A stretch of DNA of 20,409 nucleotides, taken from contig UROG01000041.1 in NCBI GenBank assembly GCA_900549485.1, positions 1 through 20,409 on the forward strand, written 5' to 3'. The stretch comes from an uncultured Eubacteriales bacterium (GTDB taxonomy: Bacteria; Bacillota; Clostridia; Oscillospirales; Oscillospiraceae). The position numbers and the translations under genes were made by a program. This document shows positions 13,813-20,409 of the stretch, one piece after another; the stretch's first letter is position 1, and the number at the start of each line of letters is the position of its first letter. Under the pieces are notes generated by a model. The model saw only the letters and a program-made list of their open reading frames with translations. It was not told where the DNA came from and did no database searches.

Positions 13813-15246
13813 ATGTTAGTAAAGAATGTAGAAAAAAAAGAAAATAATACCGCAACATTTCAGGTAGAGACCGATAAGGCGGAGTTTGAATCTGCCGTAA
13901 ATAAGGCATATCTGAAGAACAAGGGTCAGATATACATTCCCGGCTTCCGTAAAGGCAAGGCTCCGCGCACCGTTATTGAAGGCATGTACGGCGCAGAGGT
14001 TTTTTATCAGGATGCAACGGACGAGCTGGCACCTCAGGCGTTTGAGCTTGGTCTTACCGAATCCGGGCTCAAGATGGTCGGCGCTCCTGCCGTCAAGGAT
14101 ATGAAGATCACCGACGAGCGTACCGCGGAGTTTACTTTTGAGATCACTCTTTATCCTGTCGTCACCCTCGGACAGTACAAGGGCATTGAAGCGGAAAAGC
14201 CGGCGGCAGATATCAAGGACGAACAGGTCGACGCGGAGATCGAGTCTGTCCGCCGCCGTAATGCGCGCATGATCACTGTTGAGGATCGCGCCGCGCAGAT
14301 GGGCGACACCGTGAATATCGACTTTGACGGCTATCTTGACGGCGAACGTTTCGACGGCGGCAAGGCTGAGGGCTATTCGCTTGAGCTTGGCTCCAACTCC
14401 TTTGTCCCCGGCTTTGAGGAGCAGATCGTCGGCATGAAGACCGGCGAAGAGAAGGATATTGACATCACCTTCCCTGAAAATTATGTTGAAAACCTTGCCG
14501 GAAAGGCAGTCGTATTCAAAATAAAGCTCAACTCCATCACTTTCCCCGAGCTTCCGGAGCTTGACGATGAGTTTGCAAAGGATGTTTCCGAGTTTGATAC
14601 TCTTGATGAGTATAAGGCAGACGTACGCGCAAGGCTTGAGAAGTCCGCGCAGGATCAGGCGGAGTCCGCTTTCCGCACTGCGGTCGTGACCAAGGCCTGC
14701 GAGAACATGACGGTAGATATCCCCGCCGTTATGATCGACGCAAAGGTCGAAGAGATAATCCGCAACTACGCCGCAAACTACGGCTTTGCAGACCGCAATA
14801 CCTCTTTTGAGCAGCTCAAGCAGATGATGGGGCTTACCGATGACGTAATCAACGTGTCTATCCGTCCCAATGCGGAGCTTCAGGTCAAGTCAGACCTCCT
14901 TTTCGAGGCGATCGTTGAGGCGGAGAGCCTTGATATCACCGAGGATGAGCTTAAGGAATATGTCAAGAAGGTTTCCGATTCCGTAAAAATCAGTGAAGAG
15001 GAAGTCGTCAAATACTTTGGTATGGATTATATCAAGGAAGAATACAAGAAAGAAAAAGCAACCGATGTTGTGTTCGGCAGTGCGGTTGCAGTAGAACCCA
15101 AGGCAGAGGAAGAAGCACCCAAAAAGACCAGAAAATCCGCAAAGGCGGCAAAGAGCGAGACGGCTGAGGGCGACGAATCTTCCGAAGCGGAAGAAAAGCC
15201 CAAGAAGACAAGAAAATCCGCAAAATCCAAGGAAACTGCGGAATAA
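13813..15246 (+). CDS. tig: Trigger factor, peptidyl-prolyl isomerase chaperone
   Basis: The 477-residue protein has an N-terminal ribosome-binding domain with the signature GFRKGKAP at 44-51. The FKBP-type isomerase domain covers about 160-245 (INIDFDGYLDGE...VPGFEEQIVGMK). A helical chaperone domain runs to about 430. It binds ribosomal protein uL23 at the exit tunnel and shields nascent chains. Beyond the usual end lies an added tail of about 45 residues with two copies of PKKTRKSAK separated by an acidic stretch. ATG 13813 follows GAGGAGG. It precedes clpP by 59 bp without a clear terminator, so the two are probably cotranscribed. Confidence 0.97.
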   Translation: MLVKNVEKKENNTATFQVETDKAEFESAVNKAYLKNKGQIYIPGFRKGKAPRTVIEGMYGAEVFYQDATDELAPQAFELGLTESGLKMVGAPAVKDMKITDERTAEFTFEITLYPVVTLGQYKGIEAEKPAADIKDEQVDAEIESVRRRNARMITVEDRAAQMGDTVNIDFDGYLDGERFDGGKAEGYSLELGSNSFVPGFEEQIVGMKTGEEKDIDITFPENYVENLAGKAVVFKIKLNSITFPELPELDDEFAKDVSEFDTLDEYKADVRARLEKSAQDQAESAFRTAVVTKACENMTVDIPAVMIDAKVEEIIRNYAANYGFADRNTSFEQLKQMMGLTDDVINVSIRPNAELQVKSDLLFEAIVEAESLDITEDELKEYVKKVSDSVKISEEEVVKYFGMDYIKEEYKKEKATDVVFGSAVAVEPKAEEEAPKKTRKSAKAAKSETAEGDESSEAEEKPKKTRKSAKSKETAE

Positions 15247-15305
15247 TTTCCCGGGAATAAGGATATGCTCTCTTGGATGCTGATTATTTTAAAGGAGAGT
15301 TAACT

Positions 15306-15887
15306 ATGAGTTTGGTACCTTATGTAGTAGAACAGACAAGCCGCGGCGAGCGTTCTTATGATATTTTTTCACGCCTGCTGAACGACCGTATCGTAATGCT
15401 TTCCGAAGAGGTAAATGATACCACGGCAAGCCTTATTGTGGCACAGCTTCTTTATCTTGAAGCTCAGGACCCGGATAAGGATATTCAGTTTTATATCAAC
15501 AGCCCCGGCGGAAATGTTACATCCGGTCTTGCAATATATGATACGATGCAGTATATTAAGCCTGATGTGTCCACCATTTGCATAGGCATGGCGGCGTCTA
15601 TGGGCGCGTTCCTGCTCTCATCCGGCGCAAAGGGAAAGCGTATTGCTCTGCCCAATGCCGAGATTATGATCCATCAGCCCTCCGGCGGAAGCCGCGGTCA
15701 GTGTACCGATATTCAGATCCAGGCTGAACAGATACTTAAAATCAAGCAGAGACTGAATAAGATACTTGCTTCCAACACCGGAAAGTCCGTTGAACAGGTT
15801 GAGGCGGACTGCGAAAGAGATCATTTTATGACAGCTGAAGAAGCTCAGAATTATGGTCTTATTGACAAAGTGATTTACAAACGCTGA
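15306..15887 (+). CDS. clpP: ATP-dependent Clp protease proteolytic subunit
   Basis: The 193-residue protein starts MSLVPYVVEQTSRGERSYDI, as ClpP does, at ATG 15306 behind AAAGGAG; an upstream in-frame start lacks these features. The catalytic triad is Ser98 in GMAASMGAFLL, His123 in MIHQPSGG and Asp172 in ERDHFM, numbered exactly as in Bacillus ClpP. SPGG and the heptamer-forming handle are intact, and no propeptide is predicted beyond the first few residues. It forms the tetradecamer fed by ClpX, encoded next. A strong terminator lies 20 bp after its stop, before clpX. Confidence 0.98.
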   Translation: MSLVPYVVEQTSRGERSYDIFSRLLNDRIVMLSEEVNDTTASLIVAQLLYLEAQDPDKDIQFYINSPGGNVTSGLAIYDTMQYIKPDVSTICIGMAASMGAFLLSSGAKGKRIALPNAEIMIHQPSGGSRGQCTDIQIQAEQILKIKQRLNKILASNTGKSVEQVEADCERDHFMTAEEAQNYGLIDKVIYKR

Positions 15888-15905
15888 GCCTATATTCGAT
15901 TATCT

Positions 15906-15936
15906 TATGGGGGAACACTTTGTTCCCCCATATTTT
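15906..15936 (+). terminator. Rho-independent terminator between clpP and clpX
   Basis: TATGGGGGAACA (15906-15917) pairs over 12 bp with TGTTCCCCCATA (15921-15932) across a 3-nt loop, and TTTT follows directly. The stem is GC-rich in the middle. It should stop most clpP transcripts before clpX. Confidence 0.85.
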
Positions 15937-15942
15937 AAACAA

Positions 15943-15959
15943 CGCCATATCATATGGCG
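15943..15959. repeat. 17-bp palindrome upstream of clpX
   Basis: CGCCATAT (15943-15950) and ATATGGCG (15952-15959) are perfect inverted arms around a single C. The one-base centre makes an RNA hairpin unlikely as read, so a DNA-binding operator is a better guess. It does not match the CtsR heptamer repeat or the CIRCE element. I found no convincing -35/-10 pair beside it. Confidence 0.45.
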
Positions 15960-16010
15960 CTGCTTTAGTATTCATTTATCATTCTTCATTTGAATATATG
16001 GAGGTTTCGT

Positions 16011-17267
16011 ATGCCAAGAATGGATAACAAAAGGGGCATCAGGTGCTCGTTTTGCGGTAAGCCGCAGACTATGGTCGATAAAATGATTTCCGGCAACGGA
16101 TGCTACATCTGCGGTGACTGTATAGAGATGTGCGCACGCCTCATAAGGGAAGGGGAAGCACAGCAGACGGTTGACGGCTATGACGGTCTGCCTTTGGTTT
16201 TTGATAAGCTTCCGAAACCCGCGCAGATCAAAGCGCGTCTTGATCAGTATATTATAGGTCAGGACAAGGCCAAGATCGCATTATCCGTTGCCGTGTACAA
16301 TCATTATAAACGCATCATGTTCCATCCGGAGAATGATGTTGAGCTTCAGAAAAGCAATGTTCTGCTCATCGGCCCTACCGGAAGCGGTAAAACCCTGTTC
16401 GCCCAGACTCTTGCAAAAATGCTTGACGTGCCTTTTGCAATTGCCGATGCGACCACGCTTACGGAGGCGGGCTACGTGGGCGAAGACGTTGAGAACGTTA
16501 TCTTGAAGCTTTTGCAGGCGGCTGATTTTGACGTTGAAAGAGCGCAGAGGGGCATAATATATATTGACGAGATTGACAAGATCGCCCGAAAGAGTGAGAA
16601 TACCTCGATTACCCGTGATGTCTCCGGCGAGGGCGTACAGCAGGCGCTGCTGAAGCTGCTTGAGGGTACGGTTGCCAACGTTCCGCCCAACGGCGGACGC
16701 AAGCATCCCCAGCAGGAGTTTATTCATGTCGATACGACCAATATTCTTTTTATCTGCGGCGGCGCATTTGACGGGCTTGACAAGATAATCGAAAGACGCA
16801 CGGATAAAAAATCCATGGGCTTTGGCGCGGATATCGTCAGCAATTCCAACCGCGACGTCGGTGAGCTGTTTGCGCAGGTGCAGCAGCACGACCTGCTGAA
16901 ATTCGGTATTATTCCTGAACTCGTCGGAAGACTGCCGGTTATAGCTTCTCTTGCTTCACTTGGCAGGGATGATCTTGTGCGCATACTTATCGAGCCTAAA
17001 AACGCGATGACAAAGCAGTATAAAGAACTCTTTTCTTACGACAATGTTGAGCTTGAGTTTGACTATGCTGCGCTTGAGGCCGTTGCGGACAAGGCGATAA
17101 AAATGAAAATAGGCGCAAGGGGATTGAGAGCCGTTATGGAAGAAACAATGATGGATACGATGTTCAATGTCCCTTCCGATCCTGATATTGAAAAGGTCAT
17201 TGTAACGGCGGACAGCGTCTGGGGGAAGGATAAGCCCGTGATAATAAAGAAACAAACGGAAAGCTGA
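16011..17267 (+). CDS. clpX: Clp protease ATP-binding subunit ClpX
   Basis: The 418-residue unfoldase has an N-terminal zinc-binding domain with C12, C15, C34 and C37. The AAA+ core shows Walker A GPTGSGKT (121-128), the GYVG pore loop (154-157) and Walker B IIYIDEID (D186, E187). RKH (230-232) and the sensor-2 stretch GARGLR near the C-terminus complete the core. The ClpP-docking loop reads MGF (269-271) instead of the more usual IGF. ATG 16011 follows GGAGG at 16000-16004. It recognises tagged substrates and feeds them to ClpP. The terminator upstream implies a separate promoter or readthrough, which I could not resolve. lon follows after 28 bp. Confidence 0.97.
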   Translation: MPRMDNKRGIRCSFCGKPQTMVDKMISGNGCYICGDCIEMCARLIREGEAQQTVDGYDGLPLVFDKLPKPAQIKARLDQYIIGQDKAKIALSVAVYNHYKRIMFHPENDVELQKSNVLLIGPTGSGKTLFAQTLAKMLDVPFAIADATTLTEAGYVGEDVENVILKLLQAADFDVERAQRGIIYIDEIDKIARKSENTSITRDVSGEGVQQALLKLLEGTVANVPPNGGRKHPQQEFIHVDTTNILFICGGAFDGLDKIIERRTDKKSMGFGADIVSNSNRDVGELFAQVQQHDLLKFGIIPELVGRLPVIASLASLGRDDLVRILIEPKNAMTKQYKELFSYDNVELEFDYAALEAVADKAIKMKIGARGLRAVMEETMMDTMFNVPSDPDIEKVIVTADSVWGKDKPVIIKKQTES

Positions 17268-17277
17268 CCGCGTCATA

Positions 17278-17290
17278 CTCCTGAAAGGAG
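17278..17290 (+). promoter_or_regulatory. Small hairpin covering the lon ribosome-binding site
   Basis: CTCCT (17278-17282) can pair with AGGAG (17286-17290), the Shine-Dalgarno of lon, around a GAA loop. If formed, it would hide the ribosome site. A 5-bp stem with a three-base loop is marginal and could be chance. Confidence 0.3.
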
Positions 17291-17295
17291 AATTT

Positions 17296-19692
17296 ATGGA
17301 TATAAAAACAGAAATAAATGTCAATCTGCCGCTTCTTGCGCTCAGGGGGCTGAACGTATTCCCCGGACTCATGCTGAGCTTCGATGTCGAGCGCAGTCAG
17401 TCGATCGCGGCTCTGAATAAGGCGATAAAAACAGACCAGCTTATTTTTATCGCGGCACAGAAGGATGCTTCCGTTGATGCACCCGAGTCCGAGGATATAT
17501 ATCCTGTCGGCGTTGTATGCCGCATCAGGCAGCAGCTGCATCAGGCGCACGGCAATGTATGCAGGACGCTCGTCGAAGGGCTTTACAGAGCCAAGGCATC
17601 CGACATTGATGTTGACGGCAAGTGCATTACCGCAGAGGCAAGTCCGCTTCCGGACGTAAAAGACAAGATCGCGCAAGTAAGGCTTGAAGCTGTGCTGAGA
17701 AATTGCCTGTCGCTCTTTGAGGAATATGTTCATATCAACTCAGATATGCTGAACGAACAGCTTCTCAATATCTTTGCCAATCCGGAGCCTTCTTTTGTCT
17801 CCTTCTACATAGCGCATCATGCAAGATTTGATCCGGCAAATAAGCAGAAGCTTCTTGAAGAGCGTTCTCCGTACAGAAGATTGCAGCTTTTGTGCAGACT
17901 CCTGAATAACGAGCTTAATGTGCTGGCCATTGAGAAGGAACTGAACGACGCCGCTCAGGAAGCAATGAACCGCAGCCAGCGTGAGTACTTTCTCCGCGAG
18001 GAAATGAAGGTAATACAGGCAGAGCTGGGCGATGACGGACAGACGGACGACATTGATGAATACCGTGCTAAAATAAATGCGCTTCCGATTGATAAGGACT
18101 CAAAAGAAAAGCTCCTGAAGGAGCTTTTGAGACTTGCCAAGCAGCCGTTCGGCTCATCAGAGGCCGCCGTTCTGCGCGGATATCTTGACATCTGCCTCGA
18201 AATCCCGTGGGGGATTTCAACAAATGAAACAATTGATATAAAAAAAGCCGAAAAGATTCTTAATGATGAGCATTTCGGACTTGAAAAGGTAAAAGAAAGA
18301 ATACTTGAGTATCTTGCTGTAAGGCAGCTGTCGCCGGAAATCAAGGGCGGGCTTCTGTGCCTTGTCGGCCCTCCGGGAACAGGCAAGACAAGCATCGCTA
18401 TGAGCATTGCGAAAGCCGTGAACCGTAAGCTCTGCCGTATTTCTCTCGGCGGCGTGCATGACGAGGCCGAAATACGCGGCCACAGAAAGACATACATAGG
18501 TTCAATGCCGGGACGGATCATAAACGGCATAATCCAGGCAAAAAGCTGCAATCCGCTCATGGTGCTTGATGAGATAGATAAGCTTGCCTCCGATTATCGC
18601 GGAGATCCGGCTTCCGCACTCCTTGAAGTGCTTGACGGTGAGCAGAACAGTACTTTTCGGGATAATTTCCTTGAAATACCATTTGATTTGTCGTCAGTGT
18701 TCTTTATTACAACGGCGAATACTCTTGACACGATACCGAGACCGCTGCTTGACCGTATGGAGGTCATCGAGCTCCACAGCTATACAGACGAGGAAAAGCT
18801 TCAGATCGCCAAACGGCATCTTCTCCCCAAACAGCGCAAAAAACATGGCTTGAAAGCTTCCCAACTGAAAATCGACGATGAAGCCCTGAGAGAGCTTATT
18901 GCCCTTTATACGAAGGAATCCGGCGTTCGCGTCCTTGAAAGGGAGATAGCCGCCATATGCAGAAAGGCTGCCGCAGGGATCGCCGAGGAAAAATTCAAGA
19001 GCCTCAACGTGAAGGCTGAAAGGCTGGAGGAAATTCTCGGACCTGCAAAGTATAAAAAGGAGCCGTCAATACACGCCGACGAGGTTGGTCTCGTCCACGG
19101 CCTTGCTTATACGAGCGTAGGCGGGGAGATGCTTGATGTTGAAGTCAGTGTTGTCGATGGCACGGGTAAAACGGAGCTTACCGGGAATCTTGGCGACGTC
19201 ATGAAGGAATCCGCAAAGGCTGCCGTTACATATATCAGAAGCCGCGCCGGACAGTTGGGCATTGATCCCGAGTTTTACAGAAATAAGGATGTCCACATTC
19301 ACTATCCGGAGGGCGCCGTACCAAAAGACGGACCTTCTGCCGGTATTACGACCTGCACTGCGGTGATTTCCGCTCTTACGGGGAGAAAGGTGCGCGGCGA
19401 CGTTGCAATGACCGGGGAGATCACCCTGAGAGGGCGTGTTCTTCCGATAGGCGGTCTGCGTGAAAAGACGATGGGTGCGCTTCGCGCCGGTATAAAAACG
19501 GTCGTTATTCCGAATGGCAACCTCAGCGATCTTGACGATATAGATCAGACTGTGCGCTCAAAGCTCAAATTTATACCTGTAAGCAGTATGGACGAAGTTG
19601 TTGAGGCGGTGCTTGTAAAAAAAGAAGCTGACATCAAGGGACTGATGCCTGCTCACGCGAAAAATCAGGAACCTTCCGTTGTCAGGCAGTAG
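17296..19692 (+). CDS. lon: ATP-dependent protease Lon (LonA type)
   Basis: The 798-residue protein has an N-terminal substrate-binding domain (about 8-200, starting LPLLALRGLNVFPG). Next come a coiled stretch (about 210-285) and an AAA+ module with Walker A GPPGTGKT (358-365) and Walker B VLDEID (D425, E426). The C-terminal protease domain has the catalytic dyad Ser681 in PKDGPSAG and Lys724 in LREKTMG. Length and order match LonA, not the membrane-bound LonB. It degrades misfolded and regulatory proteins in the cytoplasm. The start has AAAGGAG at good spacing. It sits between clpX and engB as in many Bacillota, with 15 bp to engB. Confidence 0.98.
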   Translation: MDIKTEINVNLPLLALRGLNVFPGLMLSFDVERSQSIAALNKAIKTDQLIFIAAQKDASVDAPESEDIYPVGVVCRIRQQLHQAHGNVCRTLVEGLYRAKASDIDVDGKCITAEASPLPDVKDKIAQVRLEAVLRNCLSLFEEYVHINSDMLNEQLLNIFANPEPSFVSFYIAHHARFDPANKQKLLEERSPYRRLQLLCRLLNNELNVLAIEKELNDAAQEAMNRSQREYFLREEMKVIQAELGDDGQTDDIDEYRAKINALPIDKDSKEKLLKELLRLAKQPFGSSEAAVLRGYLDICLEIPWGISTNETIDIKKAEKILNDEHFGLEKVKERILEYLAVRQLSPEIKGGLLCLVGPPGTGKTSIAMSIAKAVNRKLCRISLGGVHDEAEIRGHRKTYIGSMPGRIINGIIQAKSCNPLMVLDEIDKLASDYRGDPASALLEVLDGEQNSTFRDNFLEIPFDLSSVFFITTANTLDTIPRPLLDRMEVIELHSYTDEEKLQIAKRHLLPKQRKKHGLKASQLKIDDEALRELIALYTKESGVRVLEREIAAICRKAAAGIAEEKFKSLNVKAERLEEILGPAKYKKEPSIHADEVGLVHGLAYTSVGGEMLDVEVSVVDGTGKTELTGNLGDVMKESAKAAVTYIRSRAGQLGIDPEFYRNKDVHIHYPEGAVPKDGPSAGITTCTAVISALTGRKVRGDVAMTGEITLRGRVLPIGGLREKTMGALRAGIKTVVIPNGNLSDLDDIDQTVRSKLKFIPVSSMDEVVEAVLVKKEADIKGLMPAHAKNQEPSVVRQ

Positions 19693-19707
19693 TAAGGGGA
19701 AGTATTT

Positions 19708-20295
19708 ATGGCAAAGCTCAATCTTAACCGGGCGGAATTTGTAAAGTCGGCTGCGAGCGCGGCACAATTTGTAAATACCCCTATGCCTACGGTCGTATTT
19801 GCCGGAAAATCAAATGTCGGCAAATCTTCCGTTATAAACAGGCTCCTTAACAGAAAAAATTTTGCGAGAGTCGGCTCTGAGCCGGGCAAAACCATCCATG
19901 TAAATTACTTCATCATAGATGATAAACTTTACCTCGTTGATCTGCCAGGGTACGGCTATGCAAAAGTTTCGCAGGGCGAGAGGGACAGATGGGGAAAACT
20001 CATGGAGGATTTTTTCGCCTCCGGTTTTATGACGCTTGGCGTCATGATAGTCGATTCGCGCCATAAGCCTACGGCAGATGATGTTACTATGGCAGAATGG
20101 TTCAAAGCCTCCGGCAAGCCGTTTATCATTGTCGCAAACAAGCTTGACAAGCTGAAAAAAAGCGAAATAGAGCCGAATATTGCGCTTATAAGAGAAACGC
20201 TTGCGCTTGGCGATGAAACCATGCTTATTCCGTTTTCGGCAGAAAAAGGTCAGGGCAGGGAACTGCTGGTATCAGAAATAACCAAATTAGTATAA
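19708..20295 (+). CDS. engB: Ribosome biogenesis GTP-binding protein EngB (YsxC/YihA)
   Basis: The 195-residue TRAFAC GTPase has G1 GKSNVGKSS (33-41) and G2 inside PGKTIHVNYF (about 59-68). G3 is DLPGYG (78-83), G4 is NKLDK (144-148) and the G5 SAEKG motif lies near the end. The family assists late 50S assembly. The PGKT segment continues IHVNYF where TQTLNFF-like sequence is common, a mild variation. ATG 19708 follows AAGGGGA. It is the last gene of the clpX-lon-engB run and is followed by a terminator-like structure. Confidence 0.96.
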   Translation: MAKLNLNRAEFVKSAASAAQFVNTPMPTVVFAGKSNVGKSSVINRLLNRKNFARVGSEPGKTIHVNYFIIDDKLYLVDLPGYGYAKVSQGERDRWGKLMEDFFASGFMTLGVMIVDSRHKPTADDVTMAEWFKASGKPFIIVANKLDKLKKSEIEPNIALIRETLALGDETMLIPFSAEKGQGRELLVSEITKLV

Positions 20296-20312
20296 CAAAA
20301 AAGCTTAAAAAA

Positions 20313-20358
20313 GTTGGGGCAGGCATCCTCGCCGGATGTTTACCCCAACATTTATTTG
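20313..20358 (+). terminator. Terminator-like hairpin after engB
   Basis: GTTGGGG (20313-20319) pairs with CCCCAAC (20343-20349), and inside CATCC (20324-20328) pairs with GGATG (20334-20338). A symmetric 4x4 internal loop lies between the two stems. ATTTATTT follows as a broken U tract. A further copy of the left arm at 20373-20381 could compete for the right arm. Confidence 0.65.
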
Positions 20359-20409
20359 GCTCTATGTCAATAGTTGGGGTAGAGCAAAAGAAGACCTAAA
20401 AAACAGGAG

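Noticed and set aside
15247..15256. TTCCCGGGAA palindrome between tig and clpP
   Set aside because: At 10 bp it is short, lacks a U tract, and can arise by chance; not enough to call a site.
13720..15310. Search for CtsR heptamer repeats and CIRCE elements upstream of tig and clpP
   Set aside because: No GGTCAAA tandem or TTAGCACTC inverted repeat was seen in these leaders.
1..20409. CRISPR array, transposase, integrase, phage or toxin-antitoxin genes
   Set aside because: No regularly spaced repeats and no matching protein motifs were found in any credible frame.

Overview
The window reads as a stretch of chromosome from a Gram-positive, endospore-lineage Clostridia bacterium, probably of the Oscillospiraceae/Ruminococcaceae type. 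This is inferred from gene content and order, not from a database match. Supporting signs are a SpoIVFB-type M50 protease next to the TIGR03960/DUF2344 radical-SAM pair, the rplS / lepB-rbgA-rnhB-yraN block, the tig-clpP-clpX-lon-engB proteostasis block, a DUF1540 Cys-rich mini-protein, strong purine-rich Shine-Dalgarno sites and sigma-A-like promoters. Nearly every base is coding. No phage, IS element, CRISPR array or rRNA was seen.

Layout. Positions 1-100 hold a partial tRNA-Val(TAC) on the minus strand with a near-consensus promoter. Positions 217-3359 carry a small SpoIVFB-like membrane protease, a TIGR03960 radical-SAM protein and its DUF2344 partner. Positions 3377-4456 carry a GT4 glycosyltransferase. 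rplS (4599-4940) has its own extended -10 promoter and a structured leader, and is followed by a perfect 36-bp palindrome. Positions 5019-9987 form a glycan cassette: a Wzy/WaaL-like membrane protein, a GT2 enzyme and a polytopic GT-C-like protein on the plus strand, then a converging second GT2 on the minus strand, with a bidirectional terminator between the last two. A divergent promoter region (about 10025-10096) then starts the plus-strand run lepB-rbgA-rnhB-yraN (10137-12541), whose genes overlap or abut. Positions 12542-13015 hold a large imperfect palindrome, a 59-residue Cys-rich DUF1540 gene on the minus strand, and a compact divergent regulatory region. A metallophosphoesterase follows (13016-13705). 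The final block is tig, clpP, a terminator, clpX, lon and engB (13813-20295), closed by a terminator with a possible alternative pairing arm.

How the genes work together. The two housekeeping blocks serve ribosome biogenesis and translation (rplS, rbgA, engB), secretion (lepB), RNA/DNA hybrid removal (rnhB), and nascent-chain folding plus ATP-dependent proteolysis (tig, clpP, clpX, lon). In many Clostridia rplS is directly followed by lepB-rbgA-rnhB-yraN. Here a roughly 5-kb surface-glycan cassette sits between rplS and lepB, and a GT4 gene separates the DUF2344 gene from rplS, so the ancestral order looks broken by insertion of polysaccharide genes. The least explained part is 12542-13015, where a hairpin-like repeat, an exactly repeated 11-mer and overlapping divergent promoters surround the DUF1540 gene.
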